Source: Girardinichthys multiradiatus (lineage: Eukaryota; Chordata; Actinopteri; Cyprinodontiformes; Goodeidae). From it: a stretch of DNA of 64,000 bases. Shown here in pieces: positions 1-11,742 of the stretch (positions are counted from its first letter, which is position 1; every line of letters begins with the position of its first letter). Under the pieces are notes generated by a model. That model was not told the origin of the DNA. It ran no database searches and was given only the letters and a program-made list of their open reading frames with translations. Position numbers and translations under genes: made by a program. The stretch lies in assembly GCF_021462225.1 (NCBI RefSeq), contig NC_061800.1:14554749-14618748 (forward strand), in the 5' to 3' direction.

Positions 1-225
1 TTCCTCCCACAGTCCAAAGACATGCCTGTTGGGTTAATTGGTCTCTCTAAATTGCCCTTAGGGGTATGAATGAGTGTGTGCATGGTTGTTTGTGTGTTGC
101 CCTGTGATGGACTGGCGACCTGTCCAGGTTGTGCCCCGCCTCTCGCGGGGATAGGCTGGAGATAGGCAAAAGCTCCCCCGCGACCCACTATGGAATAAGC
201 GGTAGAAAATGACTGATGACTGACT
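1..225 (+). mobile_element. L2-like LINE/SINE 3' tail, truncated by the window edge
   Basis: The segment contains the fish LINE-tail phrases 'cctcccacagtccaaagaca', 'ctggcgacctgtccagg' and 'cccactatggaataagcggt', and ends in a short tgactgatgactgac simple-sequence tail. The same phrases occur on the other strand at 54488-54842 and in a diverged copy at 24770-25235, so the window has three copies of this family. It is non-coding. Whether it is the 3' end of an L2/Maui-type LINE or of a SINE sharing that tail cannot be decided from this piece. Confidence 0.75.
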
Positions 226-2313
226 TTCCATTTTTTCAAATTGAATTTTCCACTGAGCAGAGAGGAAAAAAAAAACCCCACCAAGACATGTTACAGCTAT
301 GCTGAAGAGCCTTTATGCCAACAATAGGAACAATAATGGGGGAATGGGGAGTAATAACAGTAGCAAACTCATACAACACACAAAAACCATAGCACTTCAG
401 CTCCTCATCATTTGGCTTTTTACATTTTTTAATTGTTGTCAACCAAGAGTTCTTTACCACCTATACACAGCAGCACATACAGAGAGAAGCTTTATGAATT
501 GTAAGCCCCCCACCTGTTTTGATTGATCAGTGTGGACACATGCAGCTCTAAGATGAGCAGACTCAGTCAGTTTTCTGCTGCACAACAGCTGGGGGTGTCA
601 TACACTCCACTACAATAAAGTTTTATATGTTATAGTTTTCCCTTGCATTTTGAGTTATGTAAAATGGTTGAATGAATCTAATTTAGATTGTCTAAATGCA
701 ACATGGCGGAACATGTACTTTGCTTTCCATAAGCTTCCTCAGAACTTCATTGTGGTTTTTTTTTTTTTTTTGTGATAGACTAAACAAAGTACAGCATAAT
801 TATAATTATAAAATTGTTGGCTTTCTCCATGCCACTCTACCATATGGGCCAGAGCTGCTTTTTCTTTCATCAAGGTTATATAAATGGAGTGCATTACTAA
901 TAGTTGTCCTATCAATAGACTCTCCCACCTGAGTCCAAGATGGGCCTCTTGGCTGCTTCTCTGATGAATGTTCCCCTCGCCCGACCTTTCAAATTAGGTG
1001 GACAGCCTGACCCATCAGGTGTGTTCATTGGTTTTCTTGATTCATTAACACACCTCTGAGACCTTAACAGAACAACTGTAGCTCAAGCTTGGTCAGTCAA
1101 AAGCTGGAATCCAGATAGGAAGCCATAATGGAAGATATTGATAGCATGCAGCAGCATTGAGCTGCACATCATTGTTGCACATCATCAAACTGAATATGGT
1201 GATATTTTGTCTCTAAAGAAAAAGGCTTTTATTTGGGGATTTTTTTATTTAGCTCTTACATCATGACAAACTATTATCATTGTGTGTGCAATATGCCAGC
1301 ATAATCATAATCTCAGGAGAATTAATACCATAAACACATTTTGAAGCTCTCCCCCCAGCAAAGCTCTGAGTTTAGCAAATAGTACCCTCAACATTTCTAC
1401 CTTTACATTTGTACTGTTTTGTATTAGGAACACTGTAACCTCTGTTTAAAAATTCTTCAGGACCATTTTGCATCTTTCGTCTCCCATTTGTGTTTTTCCG
1501 TTAGAGTTCCAAAGCCAGCCCAGAGCTGCAAAATCTTCAACACATCCTGTGATTGAATGAGTGTCTCCTGGATTCCTTTGCCTTAAAGGATTGTCCTATA
1601 AGACATCTAGAAAGAATCCCACACAGGTGCCCTTTTTTTGAGGGCCAAGCTCAGTCACACTTTAATAGACTCACAGTTCCATTGCTTGAATATGTGCCTG
1701 AATTTCTGCAAGGCTCTTTGGCTTGTCTTGTGAATTTGAAGAAAGTAATGTGAAAATCAGAGTCTTAGATTTTTTTATTTCAAACTTCAACATAACCAGT
1801 AACACAGGGTCCCTATGTAGTCATTAAAAAGGAATCACAATTACTTATAGTCTTTCCAGGTCTGGATAATTATGGAAAAAACAAAACAAAGCATGAAAAA
1901 CAGTATTTTCTCAAACTCAAGCCTGGAGTAAATTTTTTTAGCCATCAATATGTGGGTTTTTGTCTTACTCACAGAGAAGCCATAGATGCCTGTACACTCA
2001 AAACATTTTGTACATGCCATCTCAGGCTGGTTGTTCACTACTCTCAAGGTAAGCAACATAGTGTACAGTTCCTCTCACTACTGAAATATCTTTAAAGGAA
2101 ACAAGAAACCTTTTAAGTTCTTTTGATGATTACTACAGAACAAAATTACTACAGAAAGTTTTAAACTATTCCTATTTTATTCATACTTTACTTTTTAATA
2201 GACTTTTTTTGTTCTATTTGAAGGTTTTTATGATCAACATGTTATCTTGGTACTATGCACTTTCCAAAAACTCAAAATGTAGACAAACTGTTTGCAGCAG
2301 ATGAACAGTGTCT

Positions 2314-2930
2314 AAGGTGTTTTCACACCTATAGTTCGTTTACCATGGACCATACCAGTTGATGAGTTTGGTATCTTGTAACTTTTTCTGGTGGTTCGGT
2401 TTCTTTTTTCACAGGGGAAACTCAGAGCAAATCAAAACCTGTCACTAAAAACCATGCAAGAACGTTCAATCTGTTTATTGGTCAGACGTGTCCAGGGCCG
2501 GAGAGCCACACGTAAATATAGGAAGCAGATGCTGTGTTCTGAGCTAGTACAAAATGTGTAGAATATGTTTCTGAGTACTATTTCAGGCCAATTTATCCGA
2601 CAAGTATACCCAATGATGTTTGAAAAGATGTCCTGAAAGTTTCATACAGCATTTTGCTTTACGAAAAAGATGCACGGTCATTGTTTATTAGTTTGTTTGA
2701 AGGCGTTTGGCTCAAGCTTGCAGCGAACACCTGGTAGCTGTGTTGGATCGAGTTCGGGTCCCATTCACACCATAAACGAACCGCTATAGAGTTCATTTGG
2801 AACTGTACCGAGACCACTTCCTCCAAACGCTCTAAGTATGAATATCTTGCTCTACACCCTATTATGGACCAAGACATCACATCTGCACAAACAAACTGCA
2901 CCAAGGGGGTGAAACAAACCAGAATTCATT
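2314..2930. mobile_element. Degenerate MITE-like DNA transposon
   Basis: This begins with a small palindrome (aggtgttttcacacct) and contains the fish-repeat phrases 'tatagttcgttta', 'ggttcggtttc', 'gttcgggtcccattcacacc' and 'aacgaaccgctatagagttc'. The arrangement resembles a non-autonomous fish DNA transposon, possibly PIF/Harbinger-like. No transposase frame is present. The ends are approximate. Confidence 0.45.
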
Positions 2931-3334
2931 GTAAACTAACTAAACAACTTAGATAGAAAAAAACTCTAGAAGTTGTACCCTCAAGAAACACAAAACAATT
3001 ATCAAAGATCTGACTCAGGAGCTGAGAGAGGCATCAACTGATCACCTACCGTAACCAGGTTTTCCTTGGGAATCATGTTGTTGGGACAAAAATCGAATTT
3101 TCTGTCTTTTAAACTGTGTAATCCTCAGAAATAATTTTAATCCGAATCACAGTGATGCATCTTTTTATGGTGTTGAGTACTGCTCTGAGACATAGAGGTG
3201 CTTCTTTTCCTCCGAGTTGCTTCATAGTTGCTGGTAGACCAACTATCTGCATGTTCAGTACAACTATTGAATGAAACTGGCAGGGCTCCTTCATCTGCAA
3301 AAACTCGAAGATGGACAATAAGTTAAAAAAAAAA

Positions 3335-3610
3335 GGTATTTGCCCCCTTACAGACAAATTTTCATGTCCAACAAAAGTTACCTGTAAAGTAAGTACAAAA
3401 AAAAGCAGTTTTTTAATTATAATTTCATTTATTAAGGTAAAAAGATATCCGAACCTTAATTAATCAAATCACAAATTGAAAACTGCATTTTGTATTTGCT
3501 TAGATTATCTTTTTATGATATTAAAGTTTGTTTGATGATTTAAAACATTCAAGTGTGACCAAATAGCAAAAACAGAAGAAATCTGTTAGGGAGCAAATAC
3601 TTTTTCATGG
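3335..3610. mobile_element. MITE with 'gcaaatac/tatttgc' inverted ends
   Basis: The left end reads 'ggtatttgcccccttacaga' and the right end 'gggagcaaatactttttcat', so the tatttgccccc and gggagcaaata motifs face each other. The interior is AT-rich with no reading frame. This matches a very common fish repeat, described here from memory of the family type. It ends 19 bases before the poly-C run. Confidence 0.55.
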
Positions 3611-3627
3611 TCCAGAACCACGCCCCC

Positions 3628-3629
<2 letters not shown>

Positions 3630-3696
<67 letters not shown>
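3630..3696. repeat. Homopolymer poly-C, 67 bases
   Basis: There is an unbroken run of C from 3630 to 3696, preceded by a short C-rich lead-in (cgcccccaa). It lies just beyond the right end of the MITE at 3335-3610. Homopolymers this long are rarely assembled correctly, so its true length is uncertain. Confidence 0.95.
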
Positions 3697-4873
3697 ACTC
3701 CGGGACCTATATATTTCATCTAAGAATGGATAGGACCAATAAAAACTTTTATATACAGTTATAAACGGCTCATCTTGCAGATTTGTGTGTGCTTATACAT
3801 GAGAACGTCCTGTGGTTAGTATTCCAGTGTCTTCTGTGCTCTGTCAGGGAGAAGCTGAATTGTGTCTTAAACTGGTCTCTCACCTGTTAATCTGCCAGTG
3901 TTTGACACTACATGGCTGCTTCCCATCAGCCCGCAGCCATTTTTGTGATAGAACAAGCTAGAGGCAGAGAGAGACAGACTGAATGAGAAGTCATGGGGTA
4001 CAGTATAAAAAGAAAAGAGACGAGAAAGAGGAGGGAGATGAGAAGATATTATGAGAAAAATCATCAAGCTCCAAGCTTTTGTCCTTCTTCCATTGTTTCT
4101 TCTTCCCTATCAGAGGGGACTTTCCGGCCCTTTCTCCAAAAACTGCTTTCCTCTTCGGAGTTGGGTATGGTAATGCAATCACCAGAAAACACTGTCTCCA
4201 TCTGTCTGGCCTAAATTGAACAGGCTCACAGCTGCTCCCAGGAGTTGGAGGCTGTAAAACAGAAGGGGAAGAGTTGGAACAGGGTAGTTATCTTTCCTGT
4301 CTGCTCGCGTCTTTGTGTGTCTTGCAATGGCCCTGCAAACAAGAAACATAGTGTCTGTCTTTTGTCTTACCAGTTTTTCTAGTTTGCGAGTCGAAAGTTT
4401 CAAAAGAATCACTTTTTTTCAAATTCCATCTGGTAACCACTGAAACCATATCTTGGTCACACCGCAGTTCATACTTAGTCTGCTCCACGCTTAACTTGAA
4501 TTAAATTACCTTTTGAAGGCCATTGACCAAAGCAAACACCTAATCTATTTCCAGTCCCTCGCAAAAGTGTTCATCCGTTGAAACTTCACATGTCATGTTT
4601 TTGTCATAATGTGGGTTTCTGTTGGACCAATATGGGGGCGAAGAACTTCTGAAGCTCGAAGTTTGCAGGTAATAAGACACTTTATTGTTCATGGCTGGAC
4701 AAGGACAGGGTACCAGGCGTGCACACAAACACAAACAAAACATGAGGAACCAGCGGGGAACAAAGGAAACAAATGGGCTTAAATACAAAACTGGAGAGCA
4801 GCCCTAAATTCAACTCCAGATGCATCTTTAGCTGTGCAAAGCAGTTAGAAATTTACCCGAGAAGACTGTGAGT

Positions 4874-4909
4874 CCACCTCTCATGCAACTGTAATTGCAT
4901 GAGAGGTGG
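4874..4909. repeat. Perfect 15-bp hairpin
   Basis: Arm ccacctctcatgcaa at 4874-4888 and its exact complement at 4895-4909 are separated by six bases (ctgtaa). It lies just before a Tc1-tail-like stretch (4920-5095). No gene or T-run is associated with it. Confidence 0.85.
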
Positions 4910-6075
4910 TTCTAGATGTATTTACCACATTTTTACAAACGTTTTGGATTTGTATTTGTATGGATTTTTAAAACCATGTATCATTTTCTCTTCAACATGT
5001 GTGCACTTTGTGTTGGTCTTTCACATACAATTCCAATGAAACACAGTGACATCTGAAGTTGCTACATGGCAAATGTGTGAAAGTTCAATGTACAGCAAAT
5101 GAATGCTTTTGGAAGAAAACCATAGTCAGTTGAAGTAACGGCAAGCTTCAAACATGCTTTCCCCGAGTCATAGAATTTCATAATGTATTTTAGAGTCATT
5201 TTGCAAATATAAATATATTTTTTTTAAAACATGATCAACAGCTATTAGGTTAACACTGTCCTGGAAGAGAAGAGAAATAAAAAGAGAACAGACAGATGAT
5301 GAATGCTTTAGCCACAGAGCCCTTCAAACCATTACATAAGAAATGTTTTAGCATTCTCCAGAAAGAAAAAACCCTTGAGCTCAGCCAGGTCTTTTAATTA
5401 ACTCCAGGGCCTTATTGGCAGGACCCCTGTGTCGTTGGCTCTGCCTGGCAGCAAGGTTCTCCTGTGGAGGTGTATCACCTGCCATTACTGACTAATTATG
5501 AACCTCCTTATCTTTTTCTTCGTGCTTTGCTTTCACTGACCCACCACTTCACCACTTGTAAGAGGTTCTCATATCTATGAGGCTGTAGGTAGGGTAAGAA
5601 GTGCTTAAAGAAATGGGTCATTAATGCATTAGTTCACAGTTTTATTGTCGTTTATTGTTTAGGTAATTATTTAGACCTGACTACAGCATTTGTTGTTTTT
5701 TATCCTGCTAAAAAGAAAGGAAATGCTTTTTCCCTGATATGCGGGTCAAACTAAACTGTACAAGTTTTGATGTTGTCAAATCTTTGATCAATTAAAATGG
5801 AAAATTACACTTTACACTTCATTCAGTATTCGAAATCCTGCAGGTTTCTGGGTTCCCTGTTTAGGAATGAACATTTTTGGCCAGGCATGGGCCAGTATGA
5901 GATTCTCATGGTATAGACTTGAGGTACAATGCCATGGTTTTACTATATCATGATATTTCTAGAAACATTTCACTGAAAAAAATATAGAACATTGTAATTA
6001 ATAAAAGCAAAAATAATTTATACTGAAGTAAAAATAATCTAATGTATTAATTACATTTATTTTATTACTTACTGT

Positions 6076-8225
6076 ATTCAATTCAATTGAATTCAGTTTA
6101 TTTATATAGCGCCAATTCACAACACATGTTGTCTCAAGGCTCTTCACAAAAGTCAGGTTCATACATTCCAATTAATCCTAACTACTGAACAGTGCAGTCA
6201 GATTTAGTTATTTATTCAAATTGGATAAAACGTTTTTCTATCTAAGGATACCCAGCAGATTGCATCCAGTCAGTGACTTGCAGCATTCCTTCCTCCCGGA
6301 TGAGCATGTAGAGACAGTGGACAGTCACTGGCGTTGACTTTGCAGCAATCCCTCATACTGAGCATGCACGTAGCGACAGTGGAGAGGAAAAACTCCTTTT
6401 TAACAGGAAGAAACCTCCAGCAGAACCAGGCTCAGTGTGAGCAGCCATCTGCCACGACCGACTGGGGGTTTGAGAGAACAGAGCAGAGACACAAAAAGAA
6501 CACAGAAGCACTGATCCAGGAGTACTTTCTATGGGAAGGAAAAGTAAATGTTAATGGATGTAGCTCCTTTAGTCAATTCATCTAGAAAGAATGAACAGAT
6601 AAACTCTGAGCCAGTTTTCAAGGTTAGAGTGTGAAAGAGAGCACATACAGTTAGTTACAGTAAAAGCTCAGTCAATTTCCATGTCTAGGAGAGAGAAAGG
6701 GTTAAACACTGAAAGACAGGGCTATGTGGATCATCGGTAGAGGGTGAGCATTAAGTTGTTGCCAGCAGAAGCTCGGACGATTCCCCTCTCCAGAAAGGTG
6801 TCACAGGTAGACACAGAGTCCGGCCAGGTGTAGCTTCTAGGAAGAGAAAAGAGAGAGAACATAAAGTTTAAAGCTGAAATAACAGCAAATAATGCAAAAT
6901 TAGAGAGTAGTGTGAGAATGTAGCAAAGAGAGTGAAAGTGGTCATTATGTCCTCCAGCAGTCTAAGCCTATAGCAACATAAATACAGAGATAGCTCAGGA
7001 TAACCTAAGCCACTCTAACTATAAGCTTTATCAAAAAGGAAAGTTTTAAGCCTTGGCTTCAACGTAGACAGTTTGTCCATCTAGAGCCCACTGATGGTCA
7101 TTGTTGTGCTAAAAACCACAACGACTGGGATACCTCTCTCTGTCAGATTGACCATAACCATTGGAAAAGAGACGGGGTCATACAGGTAGCAGAAATGGAG
7201 GGTGTGTTTGCACCTCAACAATAACTGAGCCGGTTTAGGCTAAACCTGACTCCCCCTTACTCCATCCAACAGGGAGGGAAGAAGACAGAGGTAAAAAATA
7301 AGGAAGATAACTCAGAATAACCTAAGCCACTCTAACTATAAGCTTTATCAAAAAGGAAAGTTTTAAGCCTTGGCTTAAAAGTAGACAGGGTGTTGCCACA
7401 CGGACTGAAACTGGGAGCTGGTTCCACAAGAGAGGAGCCTGATAACTAAAAGATCTGCCTCCCATTCTACTTCTAGAGACTCTAGGAACCACCAGTAAAC
7501 CTGCAGTCTGAGAACGAAGTCCCCTGTTAGGAACATATGGAACAATCAGAACTCTGATGTATGATGGAGCTAGATCATTAAGGGCTTTATATGTGAGAAG
7601 GATAATTTTAAATTATATTCTGGATTTAACAGGGAGCCAATGAAGGGAAGCTAAAATAGGAGAAATATTATCTCTCTTTTTAATTTTCATCAGAACTCTT
7701 GCTGCAGCATTTTGAATCAGCTGAAGGCTTTTAACTGCATTTTGTGGACATCCCGATAGTAACGAATTACAATAGTCCAGCCTTGAAGTAACAAATGCAT
7801 GGACTAGTTTTTCAGCGTCACTCCTAGATAGGATATTTCTAATTTTGGCAATGTTCCGGAGATGAAAGAAGGAAATCCTAGAAACCTGTTTAATATGGGA
7901 TTTAAATTACATGTCCTGGTCACAAATAACACCAAGGTTTTTTACTTTATTATCGGAGGTCAATTTAATGCCATCCAGGTTAAGTGATTGACTAAGCTGT
8001 TTCTTTTTTGAAGACTCCGGTCCAAAGACGACAACTTCTGTCTTGTCTGAATTTAGAAGCAGAAAATTTAAAGTCATCCAAGTTTTTATGTCTTCAAGAC
8101 GTGCTTGTAGTCTATCTAACTGGTTGGGCTCATCAGGATTTATGGATAAGTAAAGCTGAGTGTCATCAGCGTAACAGTGAACATTTATTCTATGCTGCCT
8201 AATAATTTTATCTATTGGAAGCATA
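6076..8225 (-). mobile_element. 5'-truncated CR1/Rex1-type LINE with reverse transcriptase remnant
   Basis: Read on the minus strand, the element starts inside the reverse transcriptase at about 8224. It shows HCYADDTQLY, the catalytic YADD box of CR1/L2/Rex1-type LINEs, followed by LNSDKTEVVVFGP. Beyond the first stop (7907) the frame can still be followed through DYCNSLLSGCP, LIQNAAARVLM and LHWLPVKSRI. It is interrupted by several stops, so this is a dead copy. It ends in a long 3' untranslated region and a short GAATT-type tail at 6076-6100. About 78 bp are repeated at 6993-7071 and 7310-7387. The 5' truncation and the tail are typical of target-primed retrotransposition. The family name is inferred from motifs only. 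Confidence 0.8.
7907..8224 (-). pseudogene. LINE reverse transcriptase fragment (YADD box)
   Basis: This is a 105-residue open stretch of the LINE at 6076-8225. It starts at the truncation point and carries the palm-domain motif CYADDTQLYLSI near its beginning, then the thumb-side LNSDKTEVVVFG segment and NLGVICDQDM, where a stop falls. A complete LINE ORF2 would also have an endonuclease domain and several hundred more reverse-transcriptase residues upstream, which are absent. It cannot make an active enzyme. Downstream, recognisable RT C-terminal words continue across stops. Confidence 0.8.
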
Positions 8226-9652
8226 TATTCAAGTGATCATGTTTATTTTGCAAATCATTATTCCTTTTTTGTCATTTGTAACAACCTTTTTTCAGCCAGC
8301 TGGCTGGAAGTGTGCGGCTATATGTGTGTGTGTGTTTGTTGGGGGTTGGCAGGAATAAGATTAATTATTTTATCTGCCTTTTAAATGTAAGTATAAACAT
8401 GAGTATACAGACTGCCTTAAGAAACTGAATATGCAAGAATGAATCCCCTCTTTTAAGGGCAGGACAGGAGAATTACCAACATCCAAAACTTTGTTTGTTT
8501 CAGAAAGTCATACAATGTGACATTTTTACGTACCAAATATGGACTGGATGATTTTCAACAGTCTGTCACACTTTTCAGTAATTTCGATTGCCCTTATGGT
8601 CAATGTTAACAGCTATGTCCATGAAACAAACATGTTTTGTCCTTGACAACAAATAATTAATCAAATTAAATGCAATTAATCTTAATGTTATAATGTGCCT
8701 CAGAATCTTAATTGAATTTCTGTAAACCAGAAAAGTCCATCATGTCTGTTTTAAGTTTGAAGTTGACACTGTGAGATCAGATTTTACATTTATGTATGGA
8801 AACATTAGACCTGATCTGAGTACAGCTACTGTTTTTAGTGCTTAATTTTCCAATCCTTTCTTATGTTTATGGGTAAATAATAATAAATAAAAAGTCTACT
8901 TTTACACAGTTTTCCTTTCAGTTTTTTGCCAACCTGTGTTGAATTAGTTTATCTGTAAAAACATATCGAGTCCAGTTTTGACTAAAAACAATATCACTGC
9001 CACATCTTCCACTTTGATTTCTTTTGATCGTTAAACTGACTTGATTTGGGTTCAGCCCCAAGGAACTGTGGTGTTGGAAATATTGTTCTGTGTGGATGCT
9101 GCTGACTCAGTCTGGCTGTATATTAACCTATATTGTTTTGCAGTGTAAAACTATGTATTGCTAATCCTGGCAGCCCCTGTTCAATTTCTGTTCCCTGCAG
9201 CCTTGTGGCTCTGCTGAGTAGGCCTTTTTTCCTTCCTCCCTGCTGCTGTAATGGTGGTATTCACTCAGGTTGAAACACTGGCCTTAATGTGGTTTGTAGC
9301 TGTTTCCCTTCAAAATGTGAGGTACAGTAGCTAAACCCAGGGTATACACCTTGACTCTATCAGCTATCATTTAAACATGAAAATGTTATTAAATGTGTAA
9401 AGTTTGCTATTTTATTCATCACTTCAAAAGCACCTGTTCTAAACAAAAACAAATTGCAAGTCAAGCCAGAAGAAGAATAAAAATGTAAGAAGTCAATAGA
9501 CACAATATACAGTAATGAAAAAAATAGAATAGTAAAAATGTTCTGTGGTAAATGTTATACTTAAATACACTGAAAATATAAAGATCAAAAGTGTAAAATA
9601 TGACAAGTTAGACAGAAATAGTGATTTAGTTTCTGTTGTGGTGCAGCAACTA

Positions 9653-10457
9653 CAGTGTCTTGCAGGATTCATACCTCTTAAACTCTAGAGGAGCTGCAGA
9701 GATCCACAGCTCAGGTGGAAAAATATGTTAGCATGACAATGAGTAGTCATCCCCTCCAAAAATCCTGCAATTGCAAAATTAAAGCCACAAGAACTCTGCC
9801 TCCAGACAGGTACAGGACACACCAATTATAAAAGAAATTGCTCTGCTCAGGTGAGACCATAATTGAACTTTTTGACCAACATCATAGGTGACACATGATA
9901 TATGATGTAGGTCAACCTGACCCTAAAAGCGTTAGAAATAAGAAATAACTGAGAATGTCAAGAAACATAAAGGGAAGAACTGAGAAAAACTGAATGACGA
10001 CTGGTTACCTGTGTAATGGGATTGTGCTTAGTAGATGTGAAGTGAATGAGACTAATTACTGGATGAGAAACCCCTAAAGGAGATCAGGGAACTAAGGATA
10101 AAACAGGAATCAGAACCTGGAAAAAATTAACTCCATTCAGTTTGAATGGTCCAGTCAAAATCCAGACCTAAATGCACTTGAAGATCTTTGGGAAAAATTG
10201 CCATTATGACCAATATGAACAAGCTCGGGTTAATTTACAATGGCAAACAGGCAAACATTTTAGTCTCAGACACTTTTCAGATTTTTATCTAAAGAAATAT
10301 TTTTAAAACCATGTATCGGTTTCCTTCCACACTTCTGTACTTCATTGTGTTGTTGTGTATTACACAAAATCCCAATAAGATACATTAAAAGTTGAGGTTT
10401 TAACATGACAAAAAAGTGAAAAAGTTCATACAGTATTAATACTTTTGCAAGGCACTG
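9653..10457 (+). mobile_element. Degenerate Tc1-like transposon relic with TA target duplication
   Basis: The left end (cagtgtcttgcaggattcat) and the inverted right end (tacttttgcaaggcactg) face each other and are flanked by TA on both sides (9651-9652 and 10458-10459). Near 10150-10200 the + strand still spells WSSQNPDLNALEDLWEKL. This is the SPDLNPIE-LW region around the third catalytic residue of Tc1 transposases. At 805 bp it is about half the usual length, with no open frame. Confidence 0.75.
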
Positions 10458-11693
10458 TATGTGAGCATGAAACAACAATGTGTATCACCCTCTTGTGTTT
10501 GTTTAACAATCTCTCAGGTGAAAGGATCATTACAGAGTTTTACCAAGGCTCCTTGAGAACTTCATTACTCTTCTAACACTCTTTATTTTCTAACGCTCTG
10601 AGATTCATTCACTGTGAAATCTGTTCTGATCACCTATCACTACTAAGTCAAATTTTCCTTTACCTTTAGAATACGTATGTGTGTTTCCGACCAATGTTGT
10701 AAAATGTTTGAATACAACTTCCTATTTTATTTCCTGGAACAGCTGGCTTTTCAAACCGAAGTATACAGTGAATGTATTAGTGACTATTTTCATCAGTGAA
10801 TACATTCTCATCAGGTCCTCTAATTACTGCTCCTGGCAAGTGCAGGGATGGAGTCAAAATAAACTTTGCTGTGCGTGCAGATGTGTGAGTGTGTGTTGAT
10901 TGTCAAAAGGATTTGTTTGGCTCAGTAGAGTCCTGTGGCTCAGATGAATAATACAGTTTGGATTCACTTGCAGTACTTGTTAATTAGGTCAGTTCACTGT
11001 TGGTTTGGGTCTATCAAGTGATTTGCTGATAATAAGAAAAATATGGAAAATCACCAGCCTCAAATTTAAGATCAAGCTGAACAATTTGGACACAACGTTT
11101 GCAGCCACTGATATGCTTTGTTAATCCGTTCCCTTTTGTGCAGTGCCCCAGTACCACTAGCACCAACCCAGATTCTCAGCATGATGCCACAAACACCTTG
11201 CTTAACAGGTGGTACAATGCCCTTTATTTTAAAAGCCTTACATTGACTCACCCAAACCTTCATCATCATATTGAGACAAAGTAGCTCAATCTTTGTCTCG
11301 TCTCTAAGGTCTTCTCCTGAAGGCATTTGACGTGTGCAGCTGTAAATTTCAGCTGGGCTTGACATTTTTGATTTTTGGAGTAGATACGTTTTTTTCAGTC
11401 TGCAGTCTCTCAATTCATGGCAATGTGAGACCATAGTCTTTTGATCAATGTGCGATAGGGATCACCTGTTTTGCAATGTTAAATGATATCTGTGTTTTGA
11501 TGTGTGCTTTATTGTGTTATTATATTATGTTGATGTGTGCCCTTGTATATGGACATGTGTGAGGAGAGGCCACATTAAAACTGGGTTTAAAAACATAAGG
11601 CTTGTTAGGGTCAAGCTTTTAGAAAGCTCTTACCTCAACTAGAAATTTCTGAACTTTACTAAAAATGTATGCCTGTGCCTGGAAACCAACAAC

Positions 11694-11742
11694 TTTAATT
11701 ACCTCTACCTGGGTAGAGGTAAATTAAATTACCTCTACCAGG
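11694..11742. repeat. Short inverted and direct repeat of acctctacc
   Basis: The motif aattacctctacc occurs twice in direct orientation (11698-11709 and 11728-11739), with its complement (ggtagaggtaaatt) in between. This gives a small snap-back structure. No function is apparent. Confidence 0.6.

Noticed and set aside
11072..11434. 120-residue minus-strand frame
   Set aside because: No recognised domain, mixed composition and no splice partners; probably a chance frame.
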